From Myxococcales bacterium (GTDB lineage: Bacteria > Myxococcota_A > Polyangia > Polyangiales > Polyangiaceae), in assembly GCA_025355005.1 (NCBI GenBank), contig JANXLV010000092.1:1-35744 (forward strand): a stretch of 35,744 bases of DNA. Direction: 5' to 3'. The notes under the pieces were generated by a model. That model ran no database searches, was not told the origin of the DNA, and worked only from the letters and a program-made list of their open reading frames with translations. The position numbers and the translations under genes are program-made. Each line of letters opens with the position of its first letter. Within the stretch, counting starts at the first letter, position 1. Shown one piece after another: positions 16,350-24,929 of the stretch.

Positions 16350-19300
16350 TCAGTAGCGGTAGCGCCAGAGGATGTCGGCCATGGAGCTGCCGAGATTTCC
16401 GAACGTGGTCGCGAGTGACCAGTTGCGGAAGAAGCGCCAGTCGATCGTCGCATACGTCGTGTCCTGGTTCGTGCCGGGAGGTGGCGTTCCGAGCACGAAG
16501 GCGATCTGAAGCGAGAGATCGCGCGCGATCCTGAGCTCCACCTCTGGACGCGGATTCGCCTGGCTTGTGTCGATCTTCGTGGAGATGTCCATGCCCGTGA
16601 GCTTGTCGATGCCCTCGTTCAGACCGCCCGTCGCGAAGCCACCCACCGCCGATCCCACGGTCGTGGTCGGGTCGGAGGTCTGCTGCTGCGCGTACGGCGT
16701 GGACTGCGCGCCGTCGGACGACCCGAAGAGGATCAGCGACACGATCTCGTTCTGCGGTCGCGGCGGCTCCGAGCGGAGCACCACCTTGCCCGTCTTGAGC
16801 GGACCGATGTAGTCCGCGAACACCTCGGTACCATCGGCTGCCTTCCAGCTCGCCGTGAGGTTGACCTCTGGATTCTGTGGATCGCCCACGAACGTCGCGG
16901 TGCCCTTCTGGATCTCGAACGGCTTGCCCTGCACGTCGAGCTTTCCGCTCTTCAACGTGATCTGCCCGCGCATGGTCGTCTTGTCCGCGATCTCCATCGT
17001 GGTCTCGCCGCCGAGGGCCGCGCGCAGATCCGTGCCGCGGCTCACGTCCACGTTGCCGAGACGGATCGCGACCTCCAGCGTCCGAGGGCTCTCCCCCGCC
17101 TTCTTCTGCGCGACGTGGTCGCGCGTCCGCCCCAGGACCTTGAACTCGTGCGTGCCGGTGTAGACACCCACGTGGAGGTTGTCTGGCGGCGGCTCCAGAT
17201 CCTGCACGGCACGCGGCGTCACCTCTGGTAGCTCCACGTGGAACTCGGGAACGTCGATCTTGACCTTCGTATTGCCCGAGGCGCTCGTGGCTGCGGTCAA
17301 CGAGAGCCCGCCGTATCCACTGCCGAGCACCGAGCCACCAAGCGAGAGCGGCAGCGCGTCCTTCTTCGCGATCGCGAGCTTCAACGTGGCGTCGGTGAGC
17401 GAGACGCCGGCAAGATGGGCGCCGCCGCTGCCCGTGACCTTGCCAGTGGTACCGAGCGCGACCAGGTCCGTGAGCGCCAGCGTGCCATCCTGGGCGAGCG
17501 TGACCTTGGCGTTCACGCCATGGAGCTCTTCCCCCGTGGCAGAAGGAACGACGCGCGCATCATGCAGTAGAACGTTGCCGGACATGGTCGGCTGCTTGCC
17601 CAGCGCGAGCTCGAGGCGCGCGTCGCCATCGATCAACCCGTCGAGCTCGTCGACGGTGCTGGCGAGCACGGGCTCGAGAAATGAGGCCTGCAGGTGCTTC
17701 GCCGCGACCGTGAGGGAGAGCGCGTCCAGCGGCGCGGGCTTCGGACGAAGCTCTCGACCCCAGCCCATCGCCATTTTTCCCGTCAGCTCCGCGAAGCCGT
17801 CCTTCTCGTCGAAGCGCGCATGTGCGTCGAGCATGTTGCCGTCGTACGCGGCCTCCACAACGACCTTGGAGAACCGCGTGCGCCCGATGGTGAGCCGGTT
17901 GGCCTCGAGCTTGGCCGTAGCCCGCGCGTCGTCGTGGTAACGAGTGACCTCGACCTCCCCGCTCACGCGCCCGCCGATGTCGAGATCGGACAAGTCGGCG
18001 ATTGCGCCAAGCGGAAAGTGGACCAGCGTGGCCTTCGCGGAGCCGTTCCACGCAGGATCGATCTTACCCGTGACGAACACGCCCAGGTCTGCGTTCGCGT
18101 GCGCCGTCAGGTGCAGATAGGACTCGAGCGGTGAGCTGACGTCCACGGCAAGGTCCGCGACCTTCGCGCCGTAGGTGCCGTGCACAGCGAGGTCCATCGG
18201 CTTTGCGTCGGGCATCGCCGTGAACGTCGCCGCGCGCGCGCTGGCGTCGAGCGCGATCGTGGGAGCGAGCGCGGGGCCTCTCGCCGTCGCGTCCAGCTCG
18301 AGGAAGCCACGCACCCATGCGGGGCGCACGAGAAGCGGGAGCGTGGCGAGCTCGCGCGGGGGGACATGCACGTGTGCCGTCATCGGCTGTTGCATGAGCG
18401 CGGACACGCTGTCGGGGCCGATCAGCGCCGCGTACGGCAAGTCCTTGCTCTCGACCTCCACGGTCACGAGGGTCCCGAGCACGTCCGTGGCGCGCGCCGA
18501 GAGCTTGCCGGAGCCGCCGTTCAGTGTCACATCCGCGGTCACATCGACACCGCGCAGCTCCCACGCCGGTTTTCGCGCCGCCAGCAGCCGTCGCGTCTGG
18601 AGCGTCACCGCGAGCGATGGCGCATCGTCCGTCGCGGAGGCGCGCGAGGTGTGTACGGCGAAATCCAGTGTTCCCGAGAGATCCACCGGGGGAAGCGTGT
18701 TCGCCGGAAGCAACGCCACCGCACTCGGGATGTCCACGCTTCCGTCGAGCGACACGTCGCCCCACGAGGATCGCCACGAGCTCTGGAGCAGCGGACCCTT
18801 GCCGCCCACGTGGATGGTCGCCTCGTTCACGTGGAGGTTGCCCAGGCCCGCGACGGTCGCGGTCGCCCGCCCGTTGAGGTCGCGACCATGCAGCGTTACC
18901 TCGCCCGAGACCGCGATGCCTTGCTGCTCATCCCACGTGAGGCCCGTGACATTGAACCGCGCGGCGCCATCTCCGTGCCCGCCCGTAGTTCGCGCGTCCA
19001 CTGCGAACGCGACAACTCCTTGCTTCAGATGATCGTCGGCGCGAAACAGGTAGGCCACGTCGTGCAGGTTGAGCCCGGCCGACAATGCCTGCAACGTGAG
19101 CACGCCGCCCTGGTTCGTCAGCGACCCACGCAGCGGTTCTCCGACGCCAGTCAACTCCGCGTCGTGCACGTCCAGTAGGTCCCGGCCAATGCGCACCTTC
19201 GCGACACGCGCCTGCATCGCCGTGGTCCTTCGCCGAAGCGTCACGTCCGCATCGGTGATCGTCGTCACGGCGCCCACTCCAACCGTTGCGTGGCCTTCCA

Positions 19301-20996
19301 CGCTGGGCGTATCCACGCCGTGTGCCGACACGGTCACGCCGAAGTTCGCGGGAGAGCCGCTCGCGGTCGCGCTCGCGTGGTTCCACGTGAAGCGCTCCTC
19401 GCGCACGTTCGTTGCGTCGACCGTCGCTTCGAACGCGGGCGCGGTGAATGTGCCCGCTGCATGTCCTGAAATAGTCGCCTGCTCCACGCGCAGCTCGTCT
19501 CGTCGGAATCCGTTCACCGTCGCGCGCACGTTCGCGTCGAAGCGCGGCGTGGCAGCGATCGTCATGACACCTTTCGTCACGACGTCAGCGCGGCCCGCGC
19601 CCACCCAGCCGATTCGACGGACTCCGCCCAGGCTCGCCACGACCGTATGCGCGTTCACGTCGATCGAGCCGCCCCCCTTGCCCGGATGGAACGAGAGAGT
19701 CACGTCCGTGGGCGCGCCCGGCTCCAGGATCTTGCCCGTGGCCGTGGCGGCGAAGCCTGGATCTCCCGCGCCGCTCGAGCTGCGTTGCTCGAACGTGCCG
19801 CGGAGGTCCGTCGCCGGGATCGTGGCCCCGTCCACGGAGCCTACCGGAGTCGTGAGTGTGTAAGATCCAAGCATCGGCTGCCCGGATTGCGCGTGGAGCT
19901 CCACGTCTGCGCTCGTTCCCAGTCGTGACGCGGGCGCGGTGGGCGCGAAGTTGCGAATGTCCACGTCCGTGGCATCCACGTGACCCTTCACCGTGAGATC
20001 TTTTCCGAGCGTGAGGAGCGCGCTCGCGTCCACCGTGCTCGCGCCCAGGTTTGCGCGCGCTTTGATGTGGAGCGTGTCGAGCGGGCCGCTCGCCTCCGCG
20101 TGCAGCGCGAGAGGGGCGTAGAGTGGCGCGGTCGGGAGCATCGCGCGCACCTTCGCCGCGTCGACCAGCGGAACGTCGGCGGCGGCGCTCCAGTCGTTGC
20201 CATCGAGATCAAGACGCCCGTGCGCGGCGACCTGACCCACGAGCCCATCGAACGTGCCTCCGAGACCCAGCATCGCGCCACGCGCGGAGGGCAGCACCAC
20301 GTAGCCGGTCACGACCCCCACTGCGTTCGCGTTCGCGGGAGCGCCGCGCGTCGTCAGATCGACGTGCGTGACTTCGACACGCGCCCCGTCAGCAGCGGCG
20401 CGCACGGAGCCCTGGACGTTGTCCGCGTCGCCATCCAGGAGCGGTGCGCCCGTGATGTGGCCATGGAGCCATACGTGCCTCAGGTGAATGCGGACGAGCT
20501 CCACCTTGAACGGCGGCTGCTTCCCATCGGGCGGAGGCAGGGGCTTGGCGAAGGTGAATGCGCGTGCGATCTTCGGAACACCGGTCGCGTCCTCGTCGAG
20601 GACCACCGTGGCGTCGTCGATCTCGATGTCGAAGACACCGATCACGCCCTTTCCGGCGAGGATCGTTCGGACCAGCGCCATCGCATCGATGCGAGCACGG
20701 AGCCCATGCGCGACGATGACCTTGGTGCCATCGGGCGCAGTCACGTATGCATCCGCCCCGCGAACCCCCTTCACACCGAGATCGTCCACGTGCTCGAGGA
20801 CGATCTTGCCCTCGAACAACGTGGCGAGCCCATCGGAGACCTCCTTCGCCGCGAGCTTCCGCGCGACCGGCACGTCGACGTGGAGCAGCACGCCCACGCA
20901 GAGAAGCAGCACGAACAGCGCGCCGTAACCGATCGCCTTGCCGGCTGCGGCAAAAGGCCGCATGGCGAGAGCGCCAGGTTTACGCGCGGCGTCCAT
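16350..20996 (-). CDS. tamB: TamB-like translocation and assembly module protein (AsmA-like)
   Basis: The protein has 1548 residues from ATG 20996, one base after the stop of the Omp85 gene. A single N-terminal membrane anchor (about 18-41) is followed by a very long, repetitive beta-rich region with recurring V-x-G-x-V / L-x-L-x-D patterns, typical of AsmA-like proteins that form a periplasm-spanning groove. The C-terminal about 300 residues carry the TamB domain. It includes LEVAIRLGNVDVSRGTDLRAA, PFEIQKGTATFVGDPQNPEVNLTAS, NEIVSLILFGS and the ending ARDLSLQIAF...WRYRY. TamB works with an Omp85 partner in outer-membrane protein insertion and, in related proteins, phospholipid transport to the outer membrane. 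It has an adjacent partner gene in the same operon. Confidence 0.88.
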   Translation of the reverse strand: MDAARKPGALAMRPFAAAGKAIGYGALFVLLLCVGVLLHVDVPVARKLAAKEVSDGLATLFEGKIVLEHVDDLGVKGVRGADAYVTAPDGTKVIVAHGLRARIDAMALVRTILAGKGVIGVFDIEIDDATVVLDEDATGVPKIARAFTFAKPLPPPDGKQPPFKVELVRIHLRHVWLHGHITGAPLLDGDADNVQGSVRAAADGARVEVTHVDLTTRGAPANANAVGVVTGYVVLPSARGAMLGLGGTFDGLVGQVAAHGRLDLDGNDWSAAADVPLVDAAKVRAMLPTAPLYAPLALHAEASGPLDTLHIKARANLGASTVDASALLTLGKDLTVKGHVDATDVDIRNFAPTAPASRLGTSADVELHAQSGQPMLGSYTLTTPVGSVDGATIPATDLRGTFEQRSSSGAGDPGFAATATGKILEPGAPTDVTLSFHPGKGGGSIDVNAHTVVASLGGVRRIGWVGAGRADVVTKGVMTIAATPRFDANVRATVNGFRRDELRVEQATISGHAAGTFTAPAFEATVDATNVREERFTWNHASATASGSPANFGVTVSAHGVDTPSVEGHATVGVGAVTTITDADVTLRRRTTAMQARVAKVRIGRDLLDVHDAELTGVGEPLRGSLTNQGGVLTLQALSAGLNLHDVAYLFRADDHLKQGVVAFAVDARTTGGHGDGAARFNVTGLTWDEQQGIAVSGEVTLHGRDLNGRATATVAGLGNLHVNEATIHVGGKGPLLQSSWRSSWGDVSLDGSVDIPSAVALLPANTLPPVDLSGTLDFAVHTSRASATDDAPSLAVTLQTRRLLAARKPAWELRGVDVTADVTLNGGSGKLSARATDVLGTLVTVEVESKDLPYAALIGPDSVSALMQQPMTAHVHVPPRELATLPLLVRPAWVRGFLELDATARGPALAPTIALDASARAATFTAMPDAKPMDLAVHGTYGAKVADLAVDVSSPLESYLHLTAHANADLGVFVTGKIDPAWNGSAKATLVHFPLGAIADLSDLDIGGRVSGEVEVTRYHDDARATAKLEANRLTIGRTRFSKVVVEAAYDGNMLDAHARFDEKDGFAELTGKMAMGWGRELRPKPAPLDALSLTVAAKHLQASFLEPVLASTVDELDGLIDGDARLELALGKQPTMSGNVLLHDARVVPSATGEELHGVNAKVTLAQDGTLALTDLVALGTTGKVTGSGGAHLAGVSLTDATLKLAIAKKDALPLSLGGSVLGSGYGGLSLTAATSASGNTKVKIDVPEFHVELPEVTPRAVQDLEPPPDNLHVGVYTGTHEFKVLGRTRDHVAQKKAGESPRTLEVAIRLGNVDVSRGTDLRAALGGETTMEIADKTTMRGQITLKSGKLDVQGKPFEIQKGTATFVGDPQNPEVNLTASWKAADGTEVFADYIGPLKTGKVVLRSEPPRPQNEIVSLILFGSSDGAQSTPYAQQQTSDPTTTVGSAVGGFATGGLNEGIDKLTGMDISTKIDTSQANPRPEVELRIARDLSLQIAFVLGTPPPGTNQDTTYATIDWRFFRNWSLATTFGNLGSSMADILWRYRY

Positions 20997-20997
20997 G

Positions 20998-23205
20998 TCA
21001 GTACGCCTCACCGATGCCGATCGCGATGGCGATCGGGATGCCCGTGGTGGGGTGGCCACCGAAGAACGTGGGCTGGAGCCCGTTCGTTGGGTCCGCGTTG
21101 AATGCTGAGACCTCGTCCTTGTAGCCCAGCACCTGGGCTGGCTGGACGCGGTAGCCGATGTCGAGGCGAATGGGGCCCACCGGCGTGTCGTATCGGGCGC
21201 CGCTGCCGCAGGAGAGGTGCAAGTGGTCGAGACGAATGTCCGTCTGCTTGGGCGATACGTCGCTCATGTCGCAGAAGAGCGCCGCGGAGAACGCGCCCTT
21301 GACCGGGAAACGAAGCTCGTTCGACAGCTCCCACAGCGTGAACCCGCCGATCGGCACGGAGCACGCCTGCGGATCCGGCGCGACGAAATTGTTGTCCGGT
21401 CCGGGCGGCTTGCAGCTCTGGTTCTGTTGAAAGGCGCCCACGGGTGTGAGGAACGGAACGATGCCGTGCGGCGACACACCGCGCAGCGGGAAGCCGCGGT
21501 TGGACGACGGACCACCGGAGAAGAAGCCGCGGAAGAGCACGGTCTGGATGTCACGCACGCGCTCGTCGTGATCCTTCGTCAACTCCGCCGGCGAACAATC
21601 CTTGCAGTTGTCCGAGAGGCGCTGCTGCACGACGCTGCCGTAGCTCGAGGAGATGAGGAAGCCGATCGATGCGCGCGTGGCGAACGTGATCCGCTTCGTC
21701 ACCGGCAGGTACGTGCGCACCTCTGGCTGCACCTTGTAGTCGCGTGCGTCGCCGCCGAAGATGCCGCCGGCGACCTGCAGGTCGGTGCCGACGGTGAGCC
21801 CGGAGTGCGGGCGCTTGTGATCATCCACGAGCTCGAGCCGCGCGAGGACATCCGGGTAGGAGAGGAAGAGCGGACGCAGCGCCGGGTCCAGGCCGTTCTT
21901 GTAGCTGAAGGGGTTCTCGTACTGCACGTTGTGGCTCACGTTCACGTAGAGCCGCCGGAAGAACTGGCGATCCACGCCGACCGCGCCTCTCACCTCGCCG
22001 TAGCCGATGATGCTGTCGGTGTCCTTCGGGTCGTTCTGCACGAGCAGCGGGAAGACGTTCGCCTCACCACGTATGAAGCCCTGCGTGCGCGCCTCGAGGA
22101 AGGCGGGTTGCTTCAGCTGCACGCGGAACTTCTCTTCCGGCAGGTAGTCCGTGGGCGCGACCAGGTTCGTGACGCGCGTGGGGTAGAGGACCACGCCCGG
22201 CGCCAGGTCCACGGAGAACGTGCGCAGCCCGCCAAGAAAGTTGTGGTGCTCCCAGCCGCCCACGAGGTGGACGCCGGTCTTCAGTCCGTCGAACTCGATG
22301 CCACCGCCCAGCTTCAGCTGACGCAGCTTCACTGGCTCCACGCGGACCGTGAGCGGCACGATGTGCGTCTCGGGGTGCGAGAGATCGGGTTCGATCGTCA
22401 CCGCCGCGAACACGCCCAGATCGAGCAGCGCCGATTTCGCGGCCTCGAGGCGCGACGTGGAGTACGGCTTCCCCTCCTCGAGCCCCATCACCCGGCGTAT
22501 CGGCTCTTCCGGCAGCGGCTGCCGCACGCCCTTGTCACCGTCGGGGTCCAGGCCGACGATCTGCAGCGGCCCCATCACGGCGGACTCGCCGGGATCGATC
22601 TCGAGCGTCACCGTGGCGTGTCGGTTCACGATGTCGACGAACGCATCCTCTTTCACGGTCGCGAACGCGAAGCCGCTGTCCGTGAGCGCCGTCTTCACGG
22701 CCGCCACACATTGCTTGAAGCTCTCCTCGTCGAACGGCTGGCCCAGCGGCATCGCCGTCGTCGCGGCCAGCCTGGTACGGGTCTGCACGGCAGGGGGGAG
22801 CGCGTCGATGCCCGTGAGGAGCAGCTCGCTCGTGACGGTGGGCTCGCCCTCCTCCACGACGATCTCGACCCTGACGTGCTGACTCCCCGTCGAGATGACC
22901 CGGCCGGCGCGCGCGACCGCGGAGTAGTAGCCACGCGCATGGTAGTAGCGCTCGATTCGCGCGAGGTCCCGCTGCAAGGTGGCGTGCGTGAAAAACGAAT
23001 AGTCGTACGGTCCCTGGAAAACCCAGAGGAACTTCTGACCCGTCGCCGTGGCAATTTTGTCCTCCACATCTGACTCGGGCAGCTTCTTTGTCCCAATGAT
23101 CGTGACGTCGTCCGTGGCCGTGCGGCCAGGCGGGATGGTGGAGCAGCCGAATAGCGCCGAACAAACGAGGATCGCGGAACAGAGGCAAGCAAGGTCCCGA
23201 AGCAC
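20998..23205 (-). CDS. tamA: Omp85-family outer-membrane protein, TamA-like, with lipobox
   Basis: The protein has 735 residues from GTG 23205. The N-terminus is a signal peptide ending in a lipobox, LFGC (Cys21). POTRA-like repeats follow: DVTIIGTKKLPESDVEDKI, then one starting near residue 106, and a last one with RLEAAKSALLDLGVFAAVTIEPD. The barrel begins about residue 290 (KLRQLKLGGGIEFDG). It contains the family RGF motif in SSNRGFPLRGVSP and the terminal RYDTPVGPIRLDIGYRV strand pattern. These proteins fold or insert other proteins in the outer membrane. Adjacency to tamB makes TamA more likely than BamA. The lipid-anchor signal is unusual for this family. The start follows a TATAGT box by only 5 nt. 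Confidence 0.87.
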   Translation of the reverse strand: MLRDLACLCSAILVCSALFGCSTIPPGRTATDDVTIIGTKKLPESDVEDKIATATGQKFLWVFQGPYDYSFFTHATLQRDLARIERYYHARGYYSAVARAGRVISTGSQHVRVEIVVEEGEPTVTSELLLTGIDALPPAVQTRTRLAATTAMPLGQPFDEESFKQCVAAVKTALTDSGFAFATVKEDAFVDIVNRHATVTLEIDPGESAVMGPLQIVGLDPDGDKGVRQPLPEEPIRRVMGLEEGKPYSTSRLEAAKSALLDLGVFAAVTIEPDLSHPETHIVPLTVRVEPVKLRQLKLGGGIEFDGLKTGVHLVGGWEHHNFLGGLRTFSVDLAPGVVLYPTRVTNLVAPTDYLPEEKFRVQLKQPAFLEARTQGFIRGEANVFPLLVQNDPKDTDSIIGYGEVRGAVGVDRQFFRRLYVNVSHNVQYENPFSYKNGLDPALRPLFLSYPDVLARLELVDDHKRPHSGLTVGTDLQVAGGIFGGDARDYKVQPEVRTYLPVTKRITFATRASIGFLISSSYGSVVQQRLSDNCKDCSPAELTKDHDERVRDIQTVLFRGFFSGGPSSNRGFPLRGVSPHGIVPFLTPVGAFQQNQSCKPPGPDNNFVAPDPQACSVPIGGFTLWELSNELRFPVKGAFSAALFCDMSDVSPKQTDIRLDHLHLSCGSGARYDTPVGPIRLDIGYRVQPAQVLGYKDEVSAFNADPTNGLQPTFFGGHPTTGIPIAIAIGIGEAY

Positions 23206-23210
23206 GCCGT

Positions 23211-23216
23211 ACTATA
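23211..23216 (-). promoter_or_regulatory. Candidate -10 box TATAGT, 5 nt before GTG 23205
   Basis: This is the best -10 match in the window. It is followed by ACGGC and the GTG start of the tamA-like gene, so transcription would start at or just before the start codon. Confidence 0.45.
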
Positions 23217-23250
23217 GGCACCGATCGTGCCTGTCCAAGCCACAACCGCC

Positions 23251-23766
23251 ATGACGCGAACGTTGCGGTCGGTTGCAGCGAAGCCAGTCTCGTTCTCGTT
23301 CGTTCTCGCCCCGCTTCTTGCGGTCGCGCTGTGGGCCTGCGTCTCGGAGTTGCCGACGCCACATTACGTCGCGCAGCCCGCATCAGCGCTCGTCCACGTT
23401 CACACGCCGCCACCACCAGCACGCGTAGAGACGGTGCCCGCGAAGCCGGCATCGGGCGCGGTGTGGCTCGACGGTGAGTGGGCGTGGCAAGGACGCAAAT
23501 GGGCATGGCGTCGCGGCCAGTGGGTCATGCCGCCGTCGGGCGCGAAGTATTCTCCGTGGACCCAGACCCGTGATCTGAACGGCGACGTCTGGTTCGCGTC
23601 CGGAGCGTGGCGCAACGCAGCGGGCGAGGAGGTGACGCCGCCCGAAGCGCTGGCCGTTGCCGAAGCGGGCCGCAGCGAGGTGACCGACGCGAACGGCGAG
23701 AAGGAAGAAACCGGCCGCAACGTGCGCGACACGAAGCGTGACCGCGACGCGGGAGAGAAGCCATGA
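23251..23766 (+). CDS. Lipoprotein with WxxGxW tryptophan motifs
   Basis: The protein has 171 residues from ATG 23251; an in-frame GTG at 23227 would add eight residues. The signal peptide ends at lipobox LWAC (Cys30). A Pro-rich linker precedes a compact tryptophan-rich domain with WxxGxW at residues 72-77 and 86-91. A looser copy (WFASGAW) lies further on, a pattern seen in YXWGxW/BcpO-like repeat lipoproteins of unknown role. The last 50 residues are highly charged (KEETGRNVRDTKRDRD). The start of the next gene overlaps its stop (ATGA). It is divergent from the tamA-like gene across 45 bp, so the two may share regulation. Confidence 0.78.
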   Translation: MTRTLRSVAAKPVSFSFVLAPLLAVALWACVSELPTPHYVAQPASALVHVHTPPPPARVETVPAKPASGAVWLDGEWAWQGRKWAWRRGQWVMPPSGAKYSPWTQTRDLNGDVWFASGAWRNAAGEEVTPPEALAVAEAGRSEVTDANGEKEETGRNVRDTKRDRDAGEKP

Positions 23767-23996
23767 GCCCGCTCCTCCTCTTCGTGCTGATGGTCACGAG
23801 CTTCGCGACGCTGCTCACCGCGCACATCGCGATCGTGATCGGGCTCGCGAGGAAGGTGCCGCGGTGGCGCGCGCTCGTGGCGGTCGTACTTCCGCCGCTC
23901 GGTGCCGTCTGGGTCATCCGCGACAGGCAGTGGCTGCGCGGCATCACGTGGCTCGTCGCTGCGGTGGTCTACATCGTCGTTCGGCTCGTCGGCTGA
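23763..23996 (+). CDS. Small two-helix membrane protein
   Basis: The protein has 77 residues; ATG 23763 overlaps the stop of the lipoprotein gene (ATGA). Two or three hydrophobic helices are visible: about 3-27, 37-53 and 58-76. They are separated by a basic loop (LARKVPRWR) and an RDRQWLRG loop. The pattern of short helix, basic loop and helix recalls many small membrane proteins of no assigned function. Coupling to the lipoprotein gene implies equal expression and perhaps physical association. Confidence 0.7.
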   Translation: MSPLLLFVLMVTSFATLLTAHIAIVIGLARKVPRWRALVAVVLPPLGAVWVIRDRQWLRGITWLVAAVVYIVVRLVG

Positions 23997-24018
23997 GCAG
24001 AGCGACGGCGAGAGCGGG

Positions 24019-24831
24019 CTACTTCCCCGCGGCGATCGCCTTTGCGTAGAAGTCGCGGTAGCCGTACGCGGACTCGTATCCGTCCAGGTACTGGGTGCCG
24101 CGCGCGCAATCGGTGAAGCCCTGCGTGACGCTTCCGACGAAGAATCCAACCAGCACCGGTGCCTCGTTCGTGCCCGCGAAGACGGGGCTTCCCTCGTCGC
24201 CGTCGGCGACACAGAGAGCGCTGTGCGCCTCCGGGTGAACCTCGAAGATTGGGTCGCCCGCAAGGTCGACCGACACCATCACGCGCGCCGGCGTTCCCAT
24301 GCGCGCTGCGGAGCTCGCGCCGTGATAGCCGATCGCGTGCACCGCGTCGCCCATGCTCGGGCCATCCGTCGGAAGCGCCGCGGGGCGCACGCCCGGCACC
24401 GCGTGGTCGAGCACGAGGTACGCGACGTCGAACAAGCGAAGCGCGTGCTGGAGGTCGATGCTCCCTTGCGCCTCAGCGTGGAACTGGGGATGAACGTGGA
24501 CCTCCGTGACGCGCGCCGCCGCACGACTCACGTCACCCACGCCGAACGACCAACCCGCCGCCCCTGCGTGGCGAAGGACGCAGTGCGCTGCCGTGACGAC
24601 CACGCGCGGTGCGATGAGCGTTGCGTTGCATGCGACGGTGCTCGCCGCGGATGACGCGGAGCCTGCGCCCGTGAACGTGAGATATCCGCCCGCTGCGAAG
24701 GTCTGATCTCGCTGTCCGCCGACCAGGTTCGCGTCGTCGTTTGCCGTCTCGGACGTCGCCTCGGCGGCGCATCCGGCCGCCAGAAGGACCACTGCGGGGA
24801 GCGAGACCGAACGGCTGATGGCGCTGAGCAT
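24019..24831 (-). CDS. Secreted S1 (trypsin-like) protease homologue lacking the catalytic serine
   Basis: The protein has 270 residues from ATG 24831. It has a signal peptide with lipobox LAAGC (Cys21), then an acidic linker. The chymotrypsin-like fold is recognisable: the His motif VVTAAHC (His83), the Asp in DVAYLVLD (Asp135) and a CVADGDEGSPVF motif at 207-218. In active S1 enzymes that motif reads GDSGGP; here the catalytic serine position is Glu213 and the following GG is GS. The codon (24193-24195) is clearly GAG. Two of three triad residues are kept, so this is more likely a pseudoprotease with a binding or inhibitory role, or an enzyme with altered chemistry. It is divergent from the aldo/keto reductase gene. 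Confidence 0.82.
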   Translation of the reverse strand: MLSAISRSVSLPAVVLLAAGCAAEATSETANDDANLVGGQRDQTFAAGGYLTFTGAGSASSAASTVACNATLIAPRVVVTAAHCVLRHAGAAGWSFGVGDVSRAAARVTEVHVHPQFHAEAQGSIDLQHALRLFDVAYLVLDHAVPGVRPAALPTDGPSMGDAVHAIGYHGASSAARMGTPARVMVSVDLAGDPIFEVHPEAHSALCVADGDEGSPVFAGTNEAPVLVGFFVGSVTQGFTDCARGTQYLDGYESAYGYRDFYAKAIAAGK

Positions 24832-24851
24832 GACAGGTCAATACGCACAAT

Positions 24852-24868
24852 GTAGGCCAGACGCCTAC
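24852..24868. promoter_or_regulatory. Perfect 6-bp dyad GTAGGC-N5-GCCTAC in divergent spacer
   Basis: An inverted repeat sits in the 98-bp spacer between the protease homologue and the aldo/keto reductase genes. On the minus strand a TACATT lies just downstream of the dyad (overlapping one arm), so a regulator bound here could control the protease homologue. It is followed on the plus strand by an A/T-rich patch (24881-24900), unusual in this GC-rich region. Confidence 0.3.
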
Positions 24869-24916
24869 CTGGGGTTTTCGCGCTAAATAATCGAGTTTTG
24901 CTGGCTCCAGCTCCGG

Positions 24917-24922
24917 TATGGT
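24917..24922 (+). promoter_or_regulatory. Candidate -10 box TATGGT, 7 nt before ATG 24930
   Basis: TATGGT is followed by CGCCTGG and then ATG 24930. The box overlaps the alternative ATG at 24918, which argues for 24930 as the true start if the promoter is real. Confidence 0.35.
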
Positions 24923-24929
24923 CGCCTGG

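Noticed and set aside
21217..23073. A 618-codon plus-strand frame antisense to the Omp85 gene
   Set aside because: POTRA and barrel motifs on the minus strand are unambiguous. The plus frame is a codon-bias shadow.
20998..23205. BamA identity for the Omp85 protein
   Set aside because: Direct adjacency to tamB and absence of bam neighbours favour TamA. BamA usually has five POTRA domains and is longer.
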